Shown here piece after piece: positions 1 through 10,501 of a stretch of 64,000 nt of DNA; position 1 is the stretch's first letter, and every line of letters starts with the position of its first letter. A program made the position numbers and the translations under genes. Under the pieces are notes generated by a model. The model worked only from the letters and a program-made list of their open reading frames with translations, was not told where the DNA came from and ran no database searches. The DNA is from Saccopteryx bilineata (taxonomy: Eukaryota; Chordata; Mammalia; Chiroptera; Emballonuridae), in NCBI RefSeq assembly GCF_036850765.1, contig NC_089495.1:118877033-118941032 (forward strand). Reading direction: 5' to 3'.

Positions 1-86
1 ATAAATGTTAGCAAGATTGTGTAAATAAAAATCTGGGTTTCTATCAACAAAGATTTAGCTTATTAATGATTTCAGTAATTACCGAC

Positions 87-189
87 CTGCTGGATAGAGA
101 AGTTTATCTACGACATGAATAACACCATTTGTCGTCATGATGTCAGACTCTTTTGATTTCAATTCATTCACCAGAAGTGTGTCATTTAC
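87..189 (-). CDS. POSTN: POSTN exon 14 (end of FAS1-4)
   Basis: The 103-nt exon encodes residues 598-631 and one base of the next codon. It contains the sequon NDT at 599-601, the N-glycosylation site known in periostin, and the H2 motif GVIHVVDKLLYP (619-630) that ends FAS1-4. Acceptor is TTGGTAG. The donor is CAG|GTCGGT, with C at +3. Downstream exons, including the alternatively spliced C-terminal ones, are outside the window. Confidence 0.94.
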
Positions 190-295
190 CTACCAAAACG
201 GGGGATAATGGCAATGAGAAATTTCACAAAAAATGAACATTGCGGTAAATAAATGGTGACTGAACACTATCATAACTTCATTTCAGAGAACTTAC

Positions 296-426
296 TCCTT
301 TCAGATAGATTTTGCTTCCTTGTGTGGTCTTTAGAATGTTAGTAACACCAGGTTCAAATCCCTTTCCAATGAAAACTCCTGGTGTCAGGTGATAAAGGAT
401 AATATTTTGAAGAGCATTTTTGTTGC
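296..426 (-). CDS. POSTN: POSTN exon 13 (FAS1-4, middle)
   Basis: This 131-nt exon finishes Arg554 and encodes residues 555-597, ending in phase 0. The conserved FAS1 segment ILYHLTPGVF (564-573) is visible. Acceptor is CTCCTAG and donor GGA|GTAAGT. Intron 13 after it is only 106 bp. Confidence 0.95.
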
Positions 427-791
427 CTAGGAGGAAAATATATATTTATTTAATAATATGTCATCTTTTCTTTGACATTTGATACTATGAAGACTAAATA
501 GGAAAAAATTTGTCTTTATATTTTCCTCACTGTAATTTTTCATGTCATTTTTATCTTAGGTATATATCAATAAATAATGTAAGTGAACATCTAGCCCAAC
601 AATATTGAGCACTCAATTAAGAACATTAATGAGTGACCCTCTACATAGTCTAAGTGAAAATAAAGGAAACTAAGGCTAAACAAGAATATGAAAAAGGAGA
701 CATTTTGAGACTGGTATCTGGGCAGAAATCCTTGAGGAAGACATGAGATCTTGAAATCAAGGACAAATATCCAGTATTCACTTCTACTCAC
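427..791. other. POSTN: POSTN intron 12
   Basis: AT-rich 365-bp intron. I see no repeat, RNA gene or coding signal in it. Confidence 0.85.
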
Positions 792-922
792 GAATCAGTA
801 TTTCCTTTTCTTCGTTAGTCATTCCCTTAAAGGCATCATTGGTGGGAACAAATAAAGTCCAATCCCCAGGCTGTGTCAGGAGCTCTTTCAAGTCTGCGGC
901 TTCTAGAAGGCTGAGGAAGATG
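792..922 (-). CDS. POSTN: POSTN exon 12 (FAS1-4, H1 motif)
   Basis: The 131-nt exon completes Ser510, encodes residues 511-553 and gives the first base of Arg554. It holds the FAS1-4 H1 motif WTLFVPTNDAF (531-541). Acceptor GTTTAG is followed by C; donor is TTC|GTGAGT. Intron 11 before it has been expanded to 8.2 kb by an antisense L1 whose 5' end is only about 370 bp away. Confidence 0.95.
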
Positions 923-1289
923 CTAAACAGGAGAAACATATGTTTATATTGTTAGATTTAGATTAAGGGATGAAATAGAATATAATTTAATTCATGTGTT
1001 GCAGAAAACATAAACAAATTGTTCACACATTTTCACATGTTTCAAATGCAATTTACTTGTTAAGAAAGTTTTATCCTGGGGAAACTATTTAAATATAGAT
1101 ACGATTTTAAAATATCTTAACCTCAGTTTTTATCCCATAAAACTTGACAAGGTCACATTTTATAACAAATAATAAGCTGTTTTTTTCACTCATTAACTTA
1201 TATTATGGTACATTGAGAAGCAAAATAGTGTTGAGAACGTATTTTAGTTTTGAAAACATTTACATAGACTTATTCTAAAGTTTATTTTC

Positions 1290-3585
1290 GAGTGACGTCA
1301 CGGAAATGGCGCCGTGAGCAGCGCGTCCGACAGCTCTCCCCTAAATCACAACAAATTTATCAACTAGAAACAGAAAAATTTATCCTCAGAGCATTCCGGA
1401 GTTCCACACAAACTGATAGCGAAAGGACTATTATCACTTAAATCTGAGAGACGAGGGTGTGGAGGAATCTACCGCAGGGACGTTCTTTCAAGCCGCAAGG
1501 AAGTGCGCCTGTGGTGAGTCAGCCCATACTTGGGAGCCGCGAGCCGCCGCGCGCGCGCCTGGTCCGGTTGAGCACTGCTAACGTTCCCAGCGGCCCACAC
1601 ACTGCGAGTGAGCGTCGCCAGCCACCGGTGCCCGGAACACCCCATTCGCGTGCGTGCCTTGGGCATTCCACGCGCCCAGGGCGCCCTACTGGCCCGCACA
1701 CCCAGGGTGCTCCATTATCCTGCGCCTGGTGCGATCCAGCCACCAGCGGCAGGGCGAGCGGGAGAGGCTTGGGAGATTCTCTCCGTGGGCGGGGCACCTC
1801 ACCCAGCCATTCAAGCTAACAATCAAGCGTTGGGGGAGGGGCGCGCGCAGGCAGCCTAAAATACCTTCAGAAGCACAGCTGCGACCCAATCACTGAAATT
1901 AGCTTAACCCATGAAATCTGCGCACCCTCGGTTCTAATTGATAAGATCTCTCTCAGTTCAGCGATCCAAGACAAGAGGCGTGATATTTTTTAGTGCCTCT
2001 TGCTAAAGGGGCGAGGGCAACTTCTGATTGATAGAGCCTCCATATTCAGGGATAAACGCTAACAAGAGGGACTTGGCAGATAATAAGATCTATACTACAC
2101 TAGTCGCAAGCAGAGACTAGTGCCTCTTCTTCCCTGCAAAAACAGGCTACAAAGTGTGGAAAGCCTGGGTTGAGAGGTCCAACTAAATGCTAGGCGCTGA
2201 ACAGTCACCTTGACAACAATTGACTCCCACCCCCGCCTGATTACACTGGAGGCCCTGACTGTCAGAGCCTTTCCCAAAGCCTTGCACTGAGTGGGGATAG
2301 AGTGGGGATTTCCCAGCTCTTTGAGCTTCTTACTCCCCAGGCAGAAGCAGTTGCAGCCTTATAGCTGGATCACCAGGCTGCTAATTCAGAAAGGGGGGGC
2401 TAGGAGAGAGAATCCAGGAAAGCAAACTCTCTCATCGTTGGACCCTGCAAACGCCAACAAGCCTTGACTACCAGCAAGACTAAAGCCAATTATATGACAT
2501 TGCCATAGAATCCCATCAACTGCAAATCCCTACCTAAGTGTGACACAGGGGCAGAGCCTGGGGTACAGAGTCACCGAGCAGGAAGAGGGAGAGAAAAGAA
2601 AAAGGAAGAAGTTAACCTCTCAAAATCAAGAAAAATCCACAGACTTTACAATTTGATCCACTAATTTTTTTGTTGTTGTTGTTTGTTTCTTCTATCTTAT
2701 TGCCTCTATTTCCTCCACCTCGGTCCTTCTATTCTCTGCCCATCTTATGCTTCCCCTTTCTTGAACTACACTACCCATGAGTGTTGCATTTTATTTCTCT
2801 TCTTCATCCTCACCCTCCTTTAAGGTTATACTCCAAAACACTTAACTCTCACTCTCTCCTCTTTTGTTTTTTTTTTGTCTTGCTTTATTTTGTTTTTTTC
2901 TCTTCCTATTTTATATCTGCCTTCGTTTTTCTCTTTTTCTTATTTTTTCCTTTCTATTCATTTTATCTTTTCTCATTTTACTTTCCTCCCATATAATCCT
3001 CAATCACAAACAAATTAGTTAATTTGGGACTCAAGGCTTTTTTTTGGCTTTATTTCTCTTTTTTGCTTTTGTTTTTATTTCTTTTCTTGTTTGTTTATTT
3101 TTGTGGCATTTTGGGTCCTCCCAACCCAAGGTCTCCATTGTATTTAGTCTTCGCTCCACTTAATACAACAGATTTTTACTTATAATTTTTATTTTTTTCT
3201 TCTTTATTATTCTTTTTTGGTCCTTTTTTCTGGTTCCCTCGTATCCCTCTCATTATATCTCTTAGTTGACCATCACTTACAAGCAAATCATCTTATGCTT
3301 GTCTAAGATTTTCTTCCTTTTTTTTTTTTTTTTTTGCATTTAGTAGGTCCCTACTCCCTTTTTTTTTGCCCCTTGAACTCTTCACCCCAAATCAGACCCT
3401 CCATTATAGGCACAATATTTCCCTGAGGAGGGGAGAGGAGGGAAAGAGAAGAGAGAAAAAAGGGGGAAATAATAAATTATTACTGTTTTTATTGTGGGGT
3501 GTTTTACCTTTTTTTTTTTTTTTCTTTTTTTTCCTTTTTACTCTTTATTAATTCTAATTAGTGCTATCAACAAGACCACCCTCAG
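1290..3585 (+). promoter_or_regulatory. L1 copy 1 5' UTR / internal promoter
   Basis: The first 570 bp are GC- and CpG-rich and begin with the palindrome TGACGTCA (CRE/ATF consensus, 1293-1300) followed by AAATGGCGCC (YY1-like core ATGGC). From about 2650 to 3560 the strand is strongly pyrimidine-rich with long T runs. At about 2.3 kb it is much longer than the roughly 0.9-kb human L1 5' UTR. Promoter activity is inferred from position and from L1 biology. Confidence 0.7.
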
Positions 3586-4600
3586 ATGCCAATAAGAAAG
3601 AGAAAATCGAATATTATGGATACAAAAGAAAGAGAGGTAACACAAATAGATGTGGAAAAATCTATGGAGAAAAGACAACATATTGGAAGCCTTGGAGCTA
3701 AATGACAGAGAATTTAAAATAGAAATCTTAAAAATACTCAGAGATATACAAGAAAACACAGAAAGGCAATTTAGGGAGATCAGAAAACAACTCAATGAAC
3801 ACAAAGAATATATTACCAAGGAAATTGAAACTATAAAAACAAATCAAACAGAAATGAAAAACTCAATTCACGAGCTGAAAAACGAGGTAACAAGCTTAGC
3901 TAACAGAACAGCCCAGATTGAAGATAGATTAGTGAAATAGAAGACAAACAACTTGAGGCACAACAGAGAGAAGAAGAAAGAGACTCAAAAATAATAAAAA
4001 ATGAGAAAGCCCTACAGGAATTGTCTGACTCCATCAGAAAGAATAACATAAGAATAATAGGTATATCAGAGGGAGAAGAGAAAGAAAATGGAATGGAGAA
4101 TATACTCAAACAAATAATAGACGAGAACTTCCCAAGCCTGTGGAAAGAACTAAAGCCTCAAATTCAAGAAGCAAACAGAACACCGAGTTTTATTAACCCC
4201 AACAAACCCACTCCAAGGCACATCATAATAAAGATGACACAAAACAATGACAAAGAAAAATTCTCAAGGCAGTCAGGGAAAAGAAGAGTATAACATATAA
4301 AGGAAGGCCTATTAGATTATCATCAGATTTCTCAGCAGAAACTCTACAAGCTAGAAGAGAGTGGACCCCAATATTTAAAGCCCTGAAAGAGAGGAACTTT
4401 CAGCCAAGAATACTATACCCATCAAAGCTATCCTTCAAGTATGAAGGAGATATAAAAACATTCACAAATACAGAAAAGATGAGAGAATTTATCAACAGAA
4501 AGCTCCCACTCCAGGAAACACTAAAGGGGGTTTTCCAACCAGATTCAAAGAACAAAAGAAAACAACACCACAAGTAATAGCTCCACCAAGAACACAATAA
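3586..4600 (+). pseudogene. L1 copy 1 ORF1 (frameshifted)
   Basis: ORF1p is the L1 RNA-binding trimeric chaperone: a coiled coil, an RRM and a C-terminal domain. Here the N-terminal basic stretch, the coiled coil (heptad-like region around 3690-3930) and the RRM/CTD segments are recognisable. Compared with the other young copies in the window there is a 2-bp loss near 3668, a small loss near 3925 and a 1-bp loss near 4260, so the frame is broken three times. The intact length would be about 339 codons. The natural stop is the TAA at 4598-4600. Confidence 0.85.
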
Positions 4601-4672
4601 AACCAAACTTAAACTGTGACAACAAAGGAAAAAAAGGGGGGAGAGGATGGAGATTAACAGTAGCAAAGGACG

Positions 4673-4912
4673 ATGAAGTGCAGAAATACTTATAAGATAG
4701 GGTACTACAATGAATATGGTAGGTACCCTTTTCATTACTTAATGGTAACCACCCTTGAAAAAACCACCACAAAAACACTTGACTTAAAAAAGGTAGCAAC
4801 AGAGGAAAGAAGTATGGAACACAAACAAACAAAAACAAATGATAGAAAAACAAAAGAGAAGAATCAAACTAGATACAAAACTAACAGAAAGCAATTTATA
4901 AAATGGCAGTAG
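4673..4912 (+). CDS. Small inter-ORF reading frame of young L1 (copy 1)
   Basis: A 79-codon ATG-initiated frame lies between ORF1 and ORF2 and stops at TAG 4910-4912, overlapping the ORF2 ATG (4903) by 10 nt. The same frame occurs in the L1s at 45176-53193 and 57143-63003 without indels. The product would be rich in Lys, Arg and Thr and end in IKWQ. I recognise no domain. Copies 1 and 3 differ at few residues; copy 5 differs at about 26 of 79. Function is unknown: it may be a real peptide, an element that couples translation into ORF2, or a chance frame in A-rich DNA. Confidence 0.4.
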   Translation: MKCRNTYKIGYYNEYGRYPFHYLMVTTLEKTTTKTLDLKKVATEERSMEHKQTKTNDRKTKEKNQTRYKTNRKQFIKWQ

Positions 4913-7900
4913 GGAACCCACAAGTGTCAATAATTACACTAAATGTAAATGGATTAAACTTACCAATAAAAAGACACAGAGTAGCAGAATGGATTAAAAA
5001 AGAAAATCCAACTATATGCTGCCTACAAGAAACACATCTAAGCAACAAGGATAAAAACAAAGAGAAAGGCTGGAAAACAATACTCCAAGCAAACAACACC
5101 CAAAAAAAGGCAGGTGTAGCAATTCTCATATCTAATAATGCTGACTACAAGACAGAAAAAGTACTCAGAGACAAAAATGGTCATTTCATAATGATTAAGG
5201 GGAAGTTGAATCAAGAAGACATAACAATCCTTAATATATATGCACCAAACCAAGGAGCACCAAAATATAAAAGACAGCTACTTATTGACCTTAAAACAAA
5301 AACTAACAAAAATAGAATCATACTTGGAGACCTCAATACACCGCTGACGGCTCTAGATCAGTCATCCAAACAGAGAATCAACAAAGACATAGTGGCCTTA
5401 AACAAAATACTAGAACACCTGGATATGATAGACATCTACAGGACACTTCATCCCAAAGCGACAGAGTATACATTTTTCTCTAGTGTACATGGAACATTCT
5501 CAAGAATTGACCATATGTTGGGCCACAAAGACAATATCAGCAAATTTAGAAAAATTGAAATTGTACCAAGCATATTTTCTGATCATAAAGCCTTGAAACT
5601 AGAATTCAACTGCAAAAAAGAGGGGGAAAAACCCACAAAAATGTGGAAACTAAACAACATACTTCTAAAAAATGAATGGGTCAAAGAAGAAATAAGCGCA
5701 GAGATCAAAAGATATATACAGACAAATGAAAATGAAAATACGACATATCAGAATCTCTGGGATGCAGCAAAAGCAGTAATAAGAGGAAAGCTCATATCAC
5801 TTCAGGCCTATATGAACAAACAAGAGAGAGCCGAAGTAAACCACTTAACTTCACACCTTAAGGAACTAGAAAAAGAAGAACAAAGACAACCCAAAACCAG
5901 CCGAAGAAAGGAGATAATAAAAATCAGAGCAGAAATAAATGAAATAGAGAACAGAAAAACTATATAAAAAATCAACAAAACAAGGAGCTGGTTCTTTGAA
6001 AAGATCAACAAAATTGACAAACCCTTGGCAAGACTCACCAAGGAAAAAAGACACAGGACTCAAATAAAATCCAAAATGAAAGAGGAGAGATCACCACAGA
6101 CATCATAGATATACAAAGAATTATTGTAGAATACTATGAAAAATTATATGCCACCAAATACAACAATCTAGAAGAAATGGATAAATTCCTAGAACAATAC
6201 AACCTTCCTAGACTGAGTCATGAAGAAGCAGAAAGCCTAAACAGACCAATCAGCAGGGAGGAAATAGAAAAAACTATTAAAAACCTCCCCAAAAATAAAA
6301 GTCCAGGCCCAGACGGTTATACTAGGGAATTCTATTAAACATTCAAAGAAGACTTGGTTCCTATTCTACTCAAAGTCTTCCAAAAAATAGAAGAAGAAGC
6401 AATACTTCCAAACACATTCTATGAGGCCAACATAACCCTCATACCAAAACCTGGCAAGGATGGCACAAAGAAAGAAAACTACAGACCAATATCTCTAATG
6501 AATACAGATGCTAAAATACTAAACAAAATACTGGCAAACCGAATACAACAACATATTAAAAAAATAATACATCATGATCAAGTGGGATTCATCCCAGAAT
6601 CTCAAGGATGGTTCAACATACGCAAAACGGTTAACGTAATACACCATATCAACAAAACAAAGAACAAAAACCACATGATCTTATCAATAGATGCAGAAAA
6701 GGCTTTTGATAAAATACAACACAATTTTATGTTTAAGACTCTCAACAAAATGGGTATAGAAGGAAAATATCTCAACATGATAAAGGCCATATATGATAAA
6801 CCATCAGCCAACATCCTATTAAACGGCATAAAACTGAGGACTTTCTATCTTAAATCAGGAACAAGACAGGGTTGTCCACTCTCTCCACTCTTATTTAACG
6901 TGGTGCTAGAAGTTCTGGCCAGAGCAATCAGACAAGACAAAGAAATAAAAGGCATCCATATTGGAAAAGAAGAAGTAAAGGTATCACTTTTTGCTGATGA
7001 TATGATTCTATACATCGAAAACCCGAAGGACTCCACAAAAAGATTATTAGAAACAATAAACCAATACAGTAAGTTCGCAGGATACAAAATTAACATACAA
7101 AAGGCCATAGCCTTTCTATATGCCAACAATGAAATATTAGAAAACGAACTCAAAAAAATAATCCCCTTCACGATTGCAACAAAAACAATAAAATACCTAG
7201 GAATAAACATAACAAAGAACGTAAAGGACCTATATAATGAAAATTACAAAGCATTGTTAAGGGAAATCGAAAAAGATACAATGAGATGGAAAAATATTCC
7301 TTGTTCTTGGATAGGAAGAATAAATATAATCGAAATGGCCATATTACCCAAAGCAATATACAAATTTAATGCAATTCCCATCAAAATCCCTATGAGATTT
7401 TTTAAAGAAATGGAACAAAAAATCATCAGATTTATATGGAACTATAAAAAACCCCGAATAGCCAAAACAATCCTAAGGAAAAAGAATGAAGCTGGGGGCA
7501 TTACAATACCTGACTTTAAACTATATTATAGGGCCACGATAATCAAAACAGCATGGTATTGGCAGAAAAATAGACACTCAGACCAATGGAACAGAATAGA
7601 AAGCCTAGAAATAAAACCACATATATATGGTCAAATAATCTTTGATAAAGGGGCCAACAACACACAATGGAGAAAAGAAAGCCTCTTCAACAAATGGTGT
7701 TGGGAAAACTGGAAAGCCACATGCAAAAGAATGAAACTCGACTACAGCCTGTCCCCGTGTACTAAAATTAATTCAAAATGGATCAAAGACCTAAATATAA
7801 GACCTGAAACAATAAAGTACATAGAAGAAGACATAGGTACTAAAATCATGGACCTGGGTTTTAAAGAACATTTTATGAACTTGACTCCAATGGCAAGAGA

Positions 7901-8720
7901 AGTGAAGGCAAAGATAAATGAATGGGACTACATCAGAATTAAAAGTTTTTGCTCAGCAAGAGAAACTGATATCAAAATAAACAGACAGCCAACTACATGG
8001 GAACTGATATTTTCAAACGACAGCTCAGATAAGGGCCTAATATCCAAAATTTACAAAGAACTCATAAAACTCAACAACAAACAAACAAACAATCCAATAA
8101 AAAAATGGGAAGAGGACATGAACAGATACTTCTCCCAGGAAGAGATACAAATGGCCAACAGATATATGAAAAGATGCTCAGCTTCATTAGTTATTAGAGA
8201 AATGCAAATCAAAACTACAATGAGATACCACCTCACCCCTGTTAGATTAGCTATTATCAACAAGACGGGTAATAGCAAATGTTGGAGAGGCTGTGGAGAA
8301 AAAGGAACCCTCATTCACTGTTGGTGGGACTGTAAAGTAGTACAACCATTATGGAGGAAAGTATGGTGGTTCCTCAAAAAACTGCAAATAGAACTACCTT
8401 ATGACCCAGCAATCCCTCTACTGGGTATATACCCCAAAACCTCAGAAACATTGATACGTGAAGACACATGTAGCCCCATGTTCATTGCAGCACTGTTCAC
8501 AGTGGCCAAGACATGGAAACAACCAAAAAGCCCTTCAATAGAAGACTGGATAAAGAAGATGTGGCACATATACACTATGGAATACTACTCAGCCATAAGA
8601 AATGATGACATCAGATCATTTACAGCAAAATGGTGGGATCTTGATAACATTATAAGGAGTGAAATAAGCAAATCAGAAAAAAACAAGAACTACATGATTC
8701 CATACATTGGTGGAACATAA
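4903..8720 (+). pseudogene. L1 copy 1 ORF2 (endonuclease/reverse transcriptase, interrupted)
   Basis: ORF2p nicks target DNA and reverse-transcribes L1 RNA. The N-terminal APE-like endonuclease is readable ([28 protein letters not shown]), as is the reverse transcriptase with FADD near 6993-7004 and the C-terminal Cys/His cluster ([16 protein letters not shown]). Lesions are a TAA at 5965-5967, a frameshift near 6060, a TAA at 6336-6338 (CAA to TAA) and a 6-bp loss in the endonuclease near 5055. The last 788 codons (6354-8720) are open. It cannot make full-length protein as it stands. Confidence 0.93.
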
Positions 8721-8763
8721 AAATGAGACTAAGAGACATGGACAAGAGTGTGGTGGTTACCAA

Positions 8764-8826
8764 GGGTGGGGGGGAGGGAGGACATGGGAGGGAGGGAGGG
8801 AGAGAGTTAGGGGGAGGGGGAGGGGC
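8764..8826 (+). repeat. G-rich tract of L1 3' UTR
   Basis: Runs of three or more G separated by short A-containing spacers, able in principle to form a G-quadruplex on the plus strand. The 3' UTRs of mammalian L1s commonly carry such a tract. Confidence 0.75.
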
Positions 8827-9103
8827 ACAGAGAACTAGATAGAGGGTGACGGAGGACAATCTGACTTTGGGCGAGGGGTTTGCAACATAATTTAATGACA
8901 AAATAAACTAGACATGTTATCTTTGAATATATGTACCCTGATTTATTAATGTCATCCCATTACCATTAATAAAAATTTATTATAAAAAAAAATAAATAAA
9001 GTTTATTTTCAGTATTTCAGTACTGAATGCTAAATGCCTTTTGGAATACTGACCGTGCTGATAGCTCTCATTATTTTGTGGAGGTGAAACTAATTAAGCT
9101 TAC

Positions 9104-9240
9104 CTAAAGCGTTTGTCCTGTTTCAATTTTTCATGGAGGGACTTCTCTGCTGGTTTGATGATCTCTCGGAAGATGTGAATGGCACCATTCCTTCCTTGCT
9201 TGCTTCCTCTCACCATGCAGGAATTTTCAATGCAGACAGC
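9104..9240 (-). CDS. POSTN: POSTN exon 11 (end of FAS1-3)
   Basis: The 137-nt exon encodes residues 465-509 and two bases of Ser510. It contains the cysteine pair 467 and 472, which bond in periostin (family knowledge), and the H2-like segment GAIHIFREIIKP (483-494) closing FAS1-3. Acceptor is TTGCTAG; donor TTTAG|GTAAGC. It is followed by intron 11, which carries a full-length L1. Confidence 0.95.
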
Positions 9241-9298
9241 CTAGCAACAGAAATAAAGATACAGCCCTCCAGTTCCTTATTTAAAATTTCCTATGTGG

Positions 9299-9504
9299 CC
9301 TGGCCTGTGGTGGCACAGTGGGTGGGGTGTCGACCTGAAATGCTAAGGTTGTCAGTTTGAAACCCTGGGCTTGCCTGGTCAAGTCACATATGAGAAAAAA
9401 ATCAATGAACAACTAAAGTGAAGCAACTACTGGTTGATGCCTCTCTTCCTCTATCTCTTCCTTTCTCCCTCTCTTTTTCTAAAATCAATGAATAAAATCT
9501 TATA
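9299..9504 (+). mobile_element. Short tRNA-derived SINE (family B)
   Basis: About 206 bp beginning CCTGGCCTGTGGTGGCACAGTGG (A-box-like), a degenerate B box (AGTTTGAAACC), a CT-rich tail and an A-rich end. It is flanked by near-identical copies of AAAATTTCCTATGTGG (9283-9298 and 9505-9521). It is related to the elements at 21689-21879 and 35257-35436. Confidence 0.85.
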
Positions 9505-9630
9505 AAAATTTTTCTATGTGGAAATAGTTGAATACCTAATTAAATGTCTAAATTGACTCTTCTAAGAGGTAATCTGACCTCTATGGCCAGAGAAAACAGC
9601 TTCTCTCCTCTGTTTTTAAGATCTTGTTCA

Positions 9631-10009
9631 GGCCCTGGCTGGTTGGCTCAGTGGTAGAGCGTTGGCCCGGGTGTGGATGTATCGGGTTCAATTCCCAGTC
9701 AGGGCACACAAGAGAAGTGCCCATCTGCTTCTCCACCCGTCCCCCTCTTGCTTCTCTCTCTCTTTCTCTGTATCTCTCTCTCTTCCTCTCCTGTAGCCAA
9801 GGCTCAATTGGAGGAAGTTAGACTTGGGCACTGAAGATGGCTCCATGGGCTCTGCCTCAGGTGTAGAGAAGAGCTCAGTTGCTGAGCAGCAGAGCAATGC
9901 CCCAGATGGGCAGGGCATCACCCCCTAATGGGCTTGCAGGGTGGGCCCTGGTTGGGGTGCATGCGGGAGTCTGTCTCTGCCTTCCTGCCTCTCACTGAAT
10001 AAAAAAAAA
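9631..10009 (+). mobile_element. Rhin-1-like tRNA SINE (family A)
   Basis: About 380 bp with GGCCCTGGCTGGTTGGCTCAGTGG (A box) and GGTTCAATTCCC (B box), a CT-rich middle and a poly(A) end. The flanks share AAGATCTTG (9618-9626 and 10010-10018). The tRNA-derived head is typical of SINEs I know from rhinolophoid bats. Confidence 0.88.
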
Positions 10010-10352
10010 AAGATCTTGCACAATCTGACATCACAACTCTTATACTCAACCAGGTTTTCTGCTACTAGTCAAGCTACTCTATGTGCCAGCCAAGTAGTTT
10101 TGCGAGTTACAGAAGTTCCACAGATTCTATTCTACATTTTCTACCATTCCTCTTCATGTTCTAACCATCTATAATTAAACAAATGCAAATTTTCTGAATT
10201 GTTACACATAGCACTTTGAGTGGAATTTTTTGTCTTCACATGTTACTCAGTTCCATAATCTTCTGATGAATGTTTATTATCAAAACTGCATGAATGAAGT
10301 TCTGGGAAACATTTAAGCAATGTAGATATTTTATATTGTTTGATTCACTTAC

Positions 10353-10501
10353 TGTACGATACACAAAGACTCTCAGCTGTTTGCCTCCAATGGTCTCGAG
10401 CTTTTGTCCATTGTAAAGCTCGTTAAGGCCAACTTTTACTTTCAATATGTGATTCTGCAGAATTAATTTAAGAAGACGCTGATCCATGCCCAGAGTATCA
10501 T
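10353..10501 (-). CDS. POSTN: POSTN exon 10 (FAS1-3, middle)
   Basis: This 149-nt exon finishes Asp415 and encodes residues 416-464, ending in phase 0. The segment QNHILKVKVGLNELYNGQ (430-447) is the central FAS1 region with the conserved H at 432. Acceptor ATTTACAG and donor ACA|GTAAGT are good. Confidence 0.95.

Larger units (their letters stand above)
1290..8997 (+). mobile_element. Full-length L1 retrotransposon (copy 1), antisense in POSTN intron 11
   Basis: A complete L1 inserted between two copies of AAAGTTTATTTTC (1277-1289 and 8998-9010), a perfect 13-bp target-site duplication. It starts GAGTGACGTCACGGAAATGGCGCC, has a GC-rich then pyrimidine-rich 5' UTR of about 2.3 kb, ORF1 (3586-4600), an inter-ORF segment of 302 bp with a small ORF, ORF2 (4903-8720), a G-rich 3' UTR and an A-rich tail. 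It lies opposite to POSTN and makes up most of intron 11. ORF1 has three frameshifts, and ORF2 has two stops and a frameshift, so it is not autonomous. The perfect TSD indicates a fairly recent insertion. Confidence 0.95.

Noticed and set aside
1519..1797. Antisense open frame in the L1 5' UTR of copy 1, with a similar one at 63199-63612, reminiscent of primate ORF0
   Set aside because: The apparent first codon is GTG and the open segment upstream of it to the preceding stop holds no ATG. Long frames are expected in GC-rich DNA, and similarity follows from the copies being the same element.
2781..2996. Phe/Leu-rich open frame in the L1 5' UTR, also seen at 51194-51526 on the minus strand
   Set aside because: It starts with GTG and its composition simply reflects the pyrimidine-rich tract; it differs in length between copies.
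6354..8720. 788-codon open frame taken alone as a gene
   Set aside because: It is the C-terminal part of a disrupted L1 ORF2, not a host gene.
9640..9700. tRNA gene suggested by A and B boxes
   Set aside because: The boxes belong to the tRNA-derived head of a SINE; no complete cloverleaf with an acceptor stem is present.
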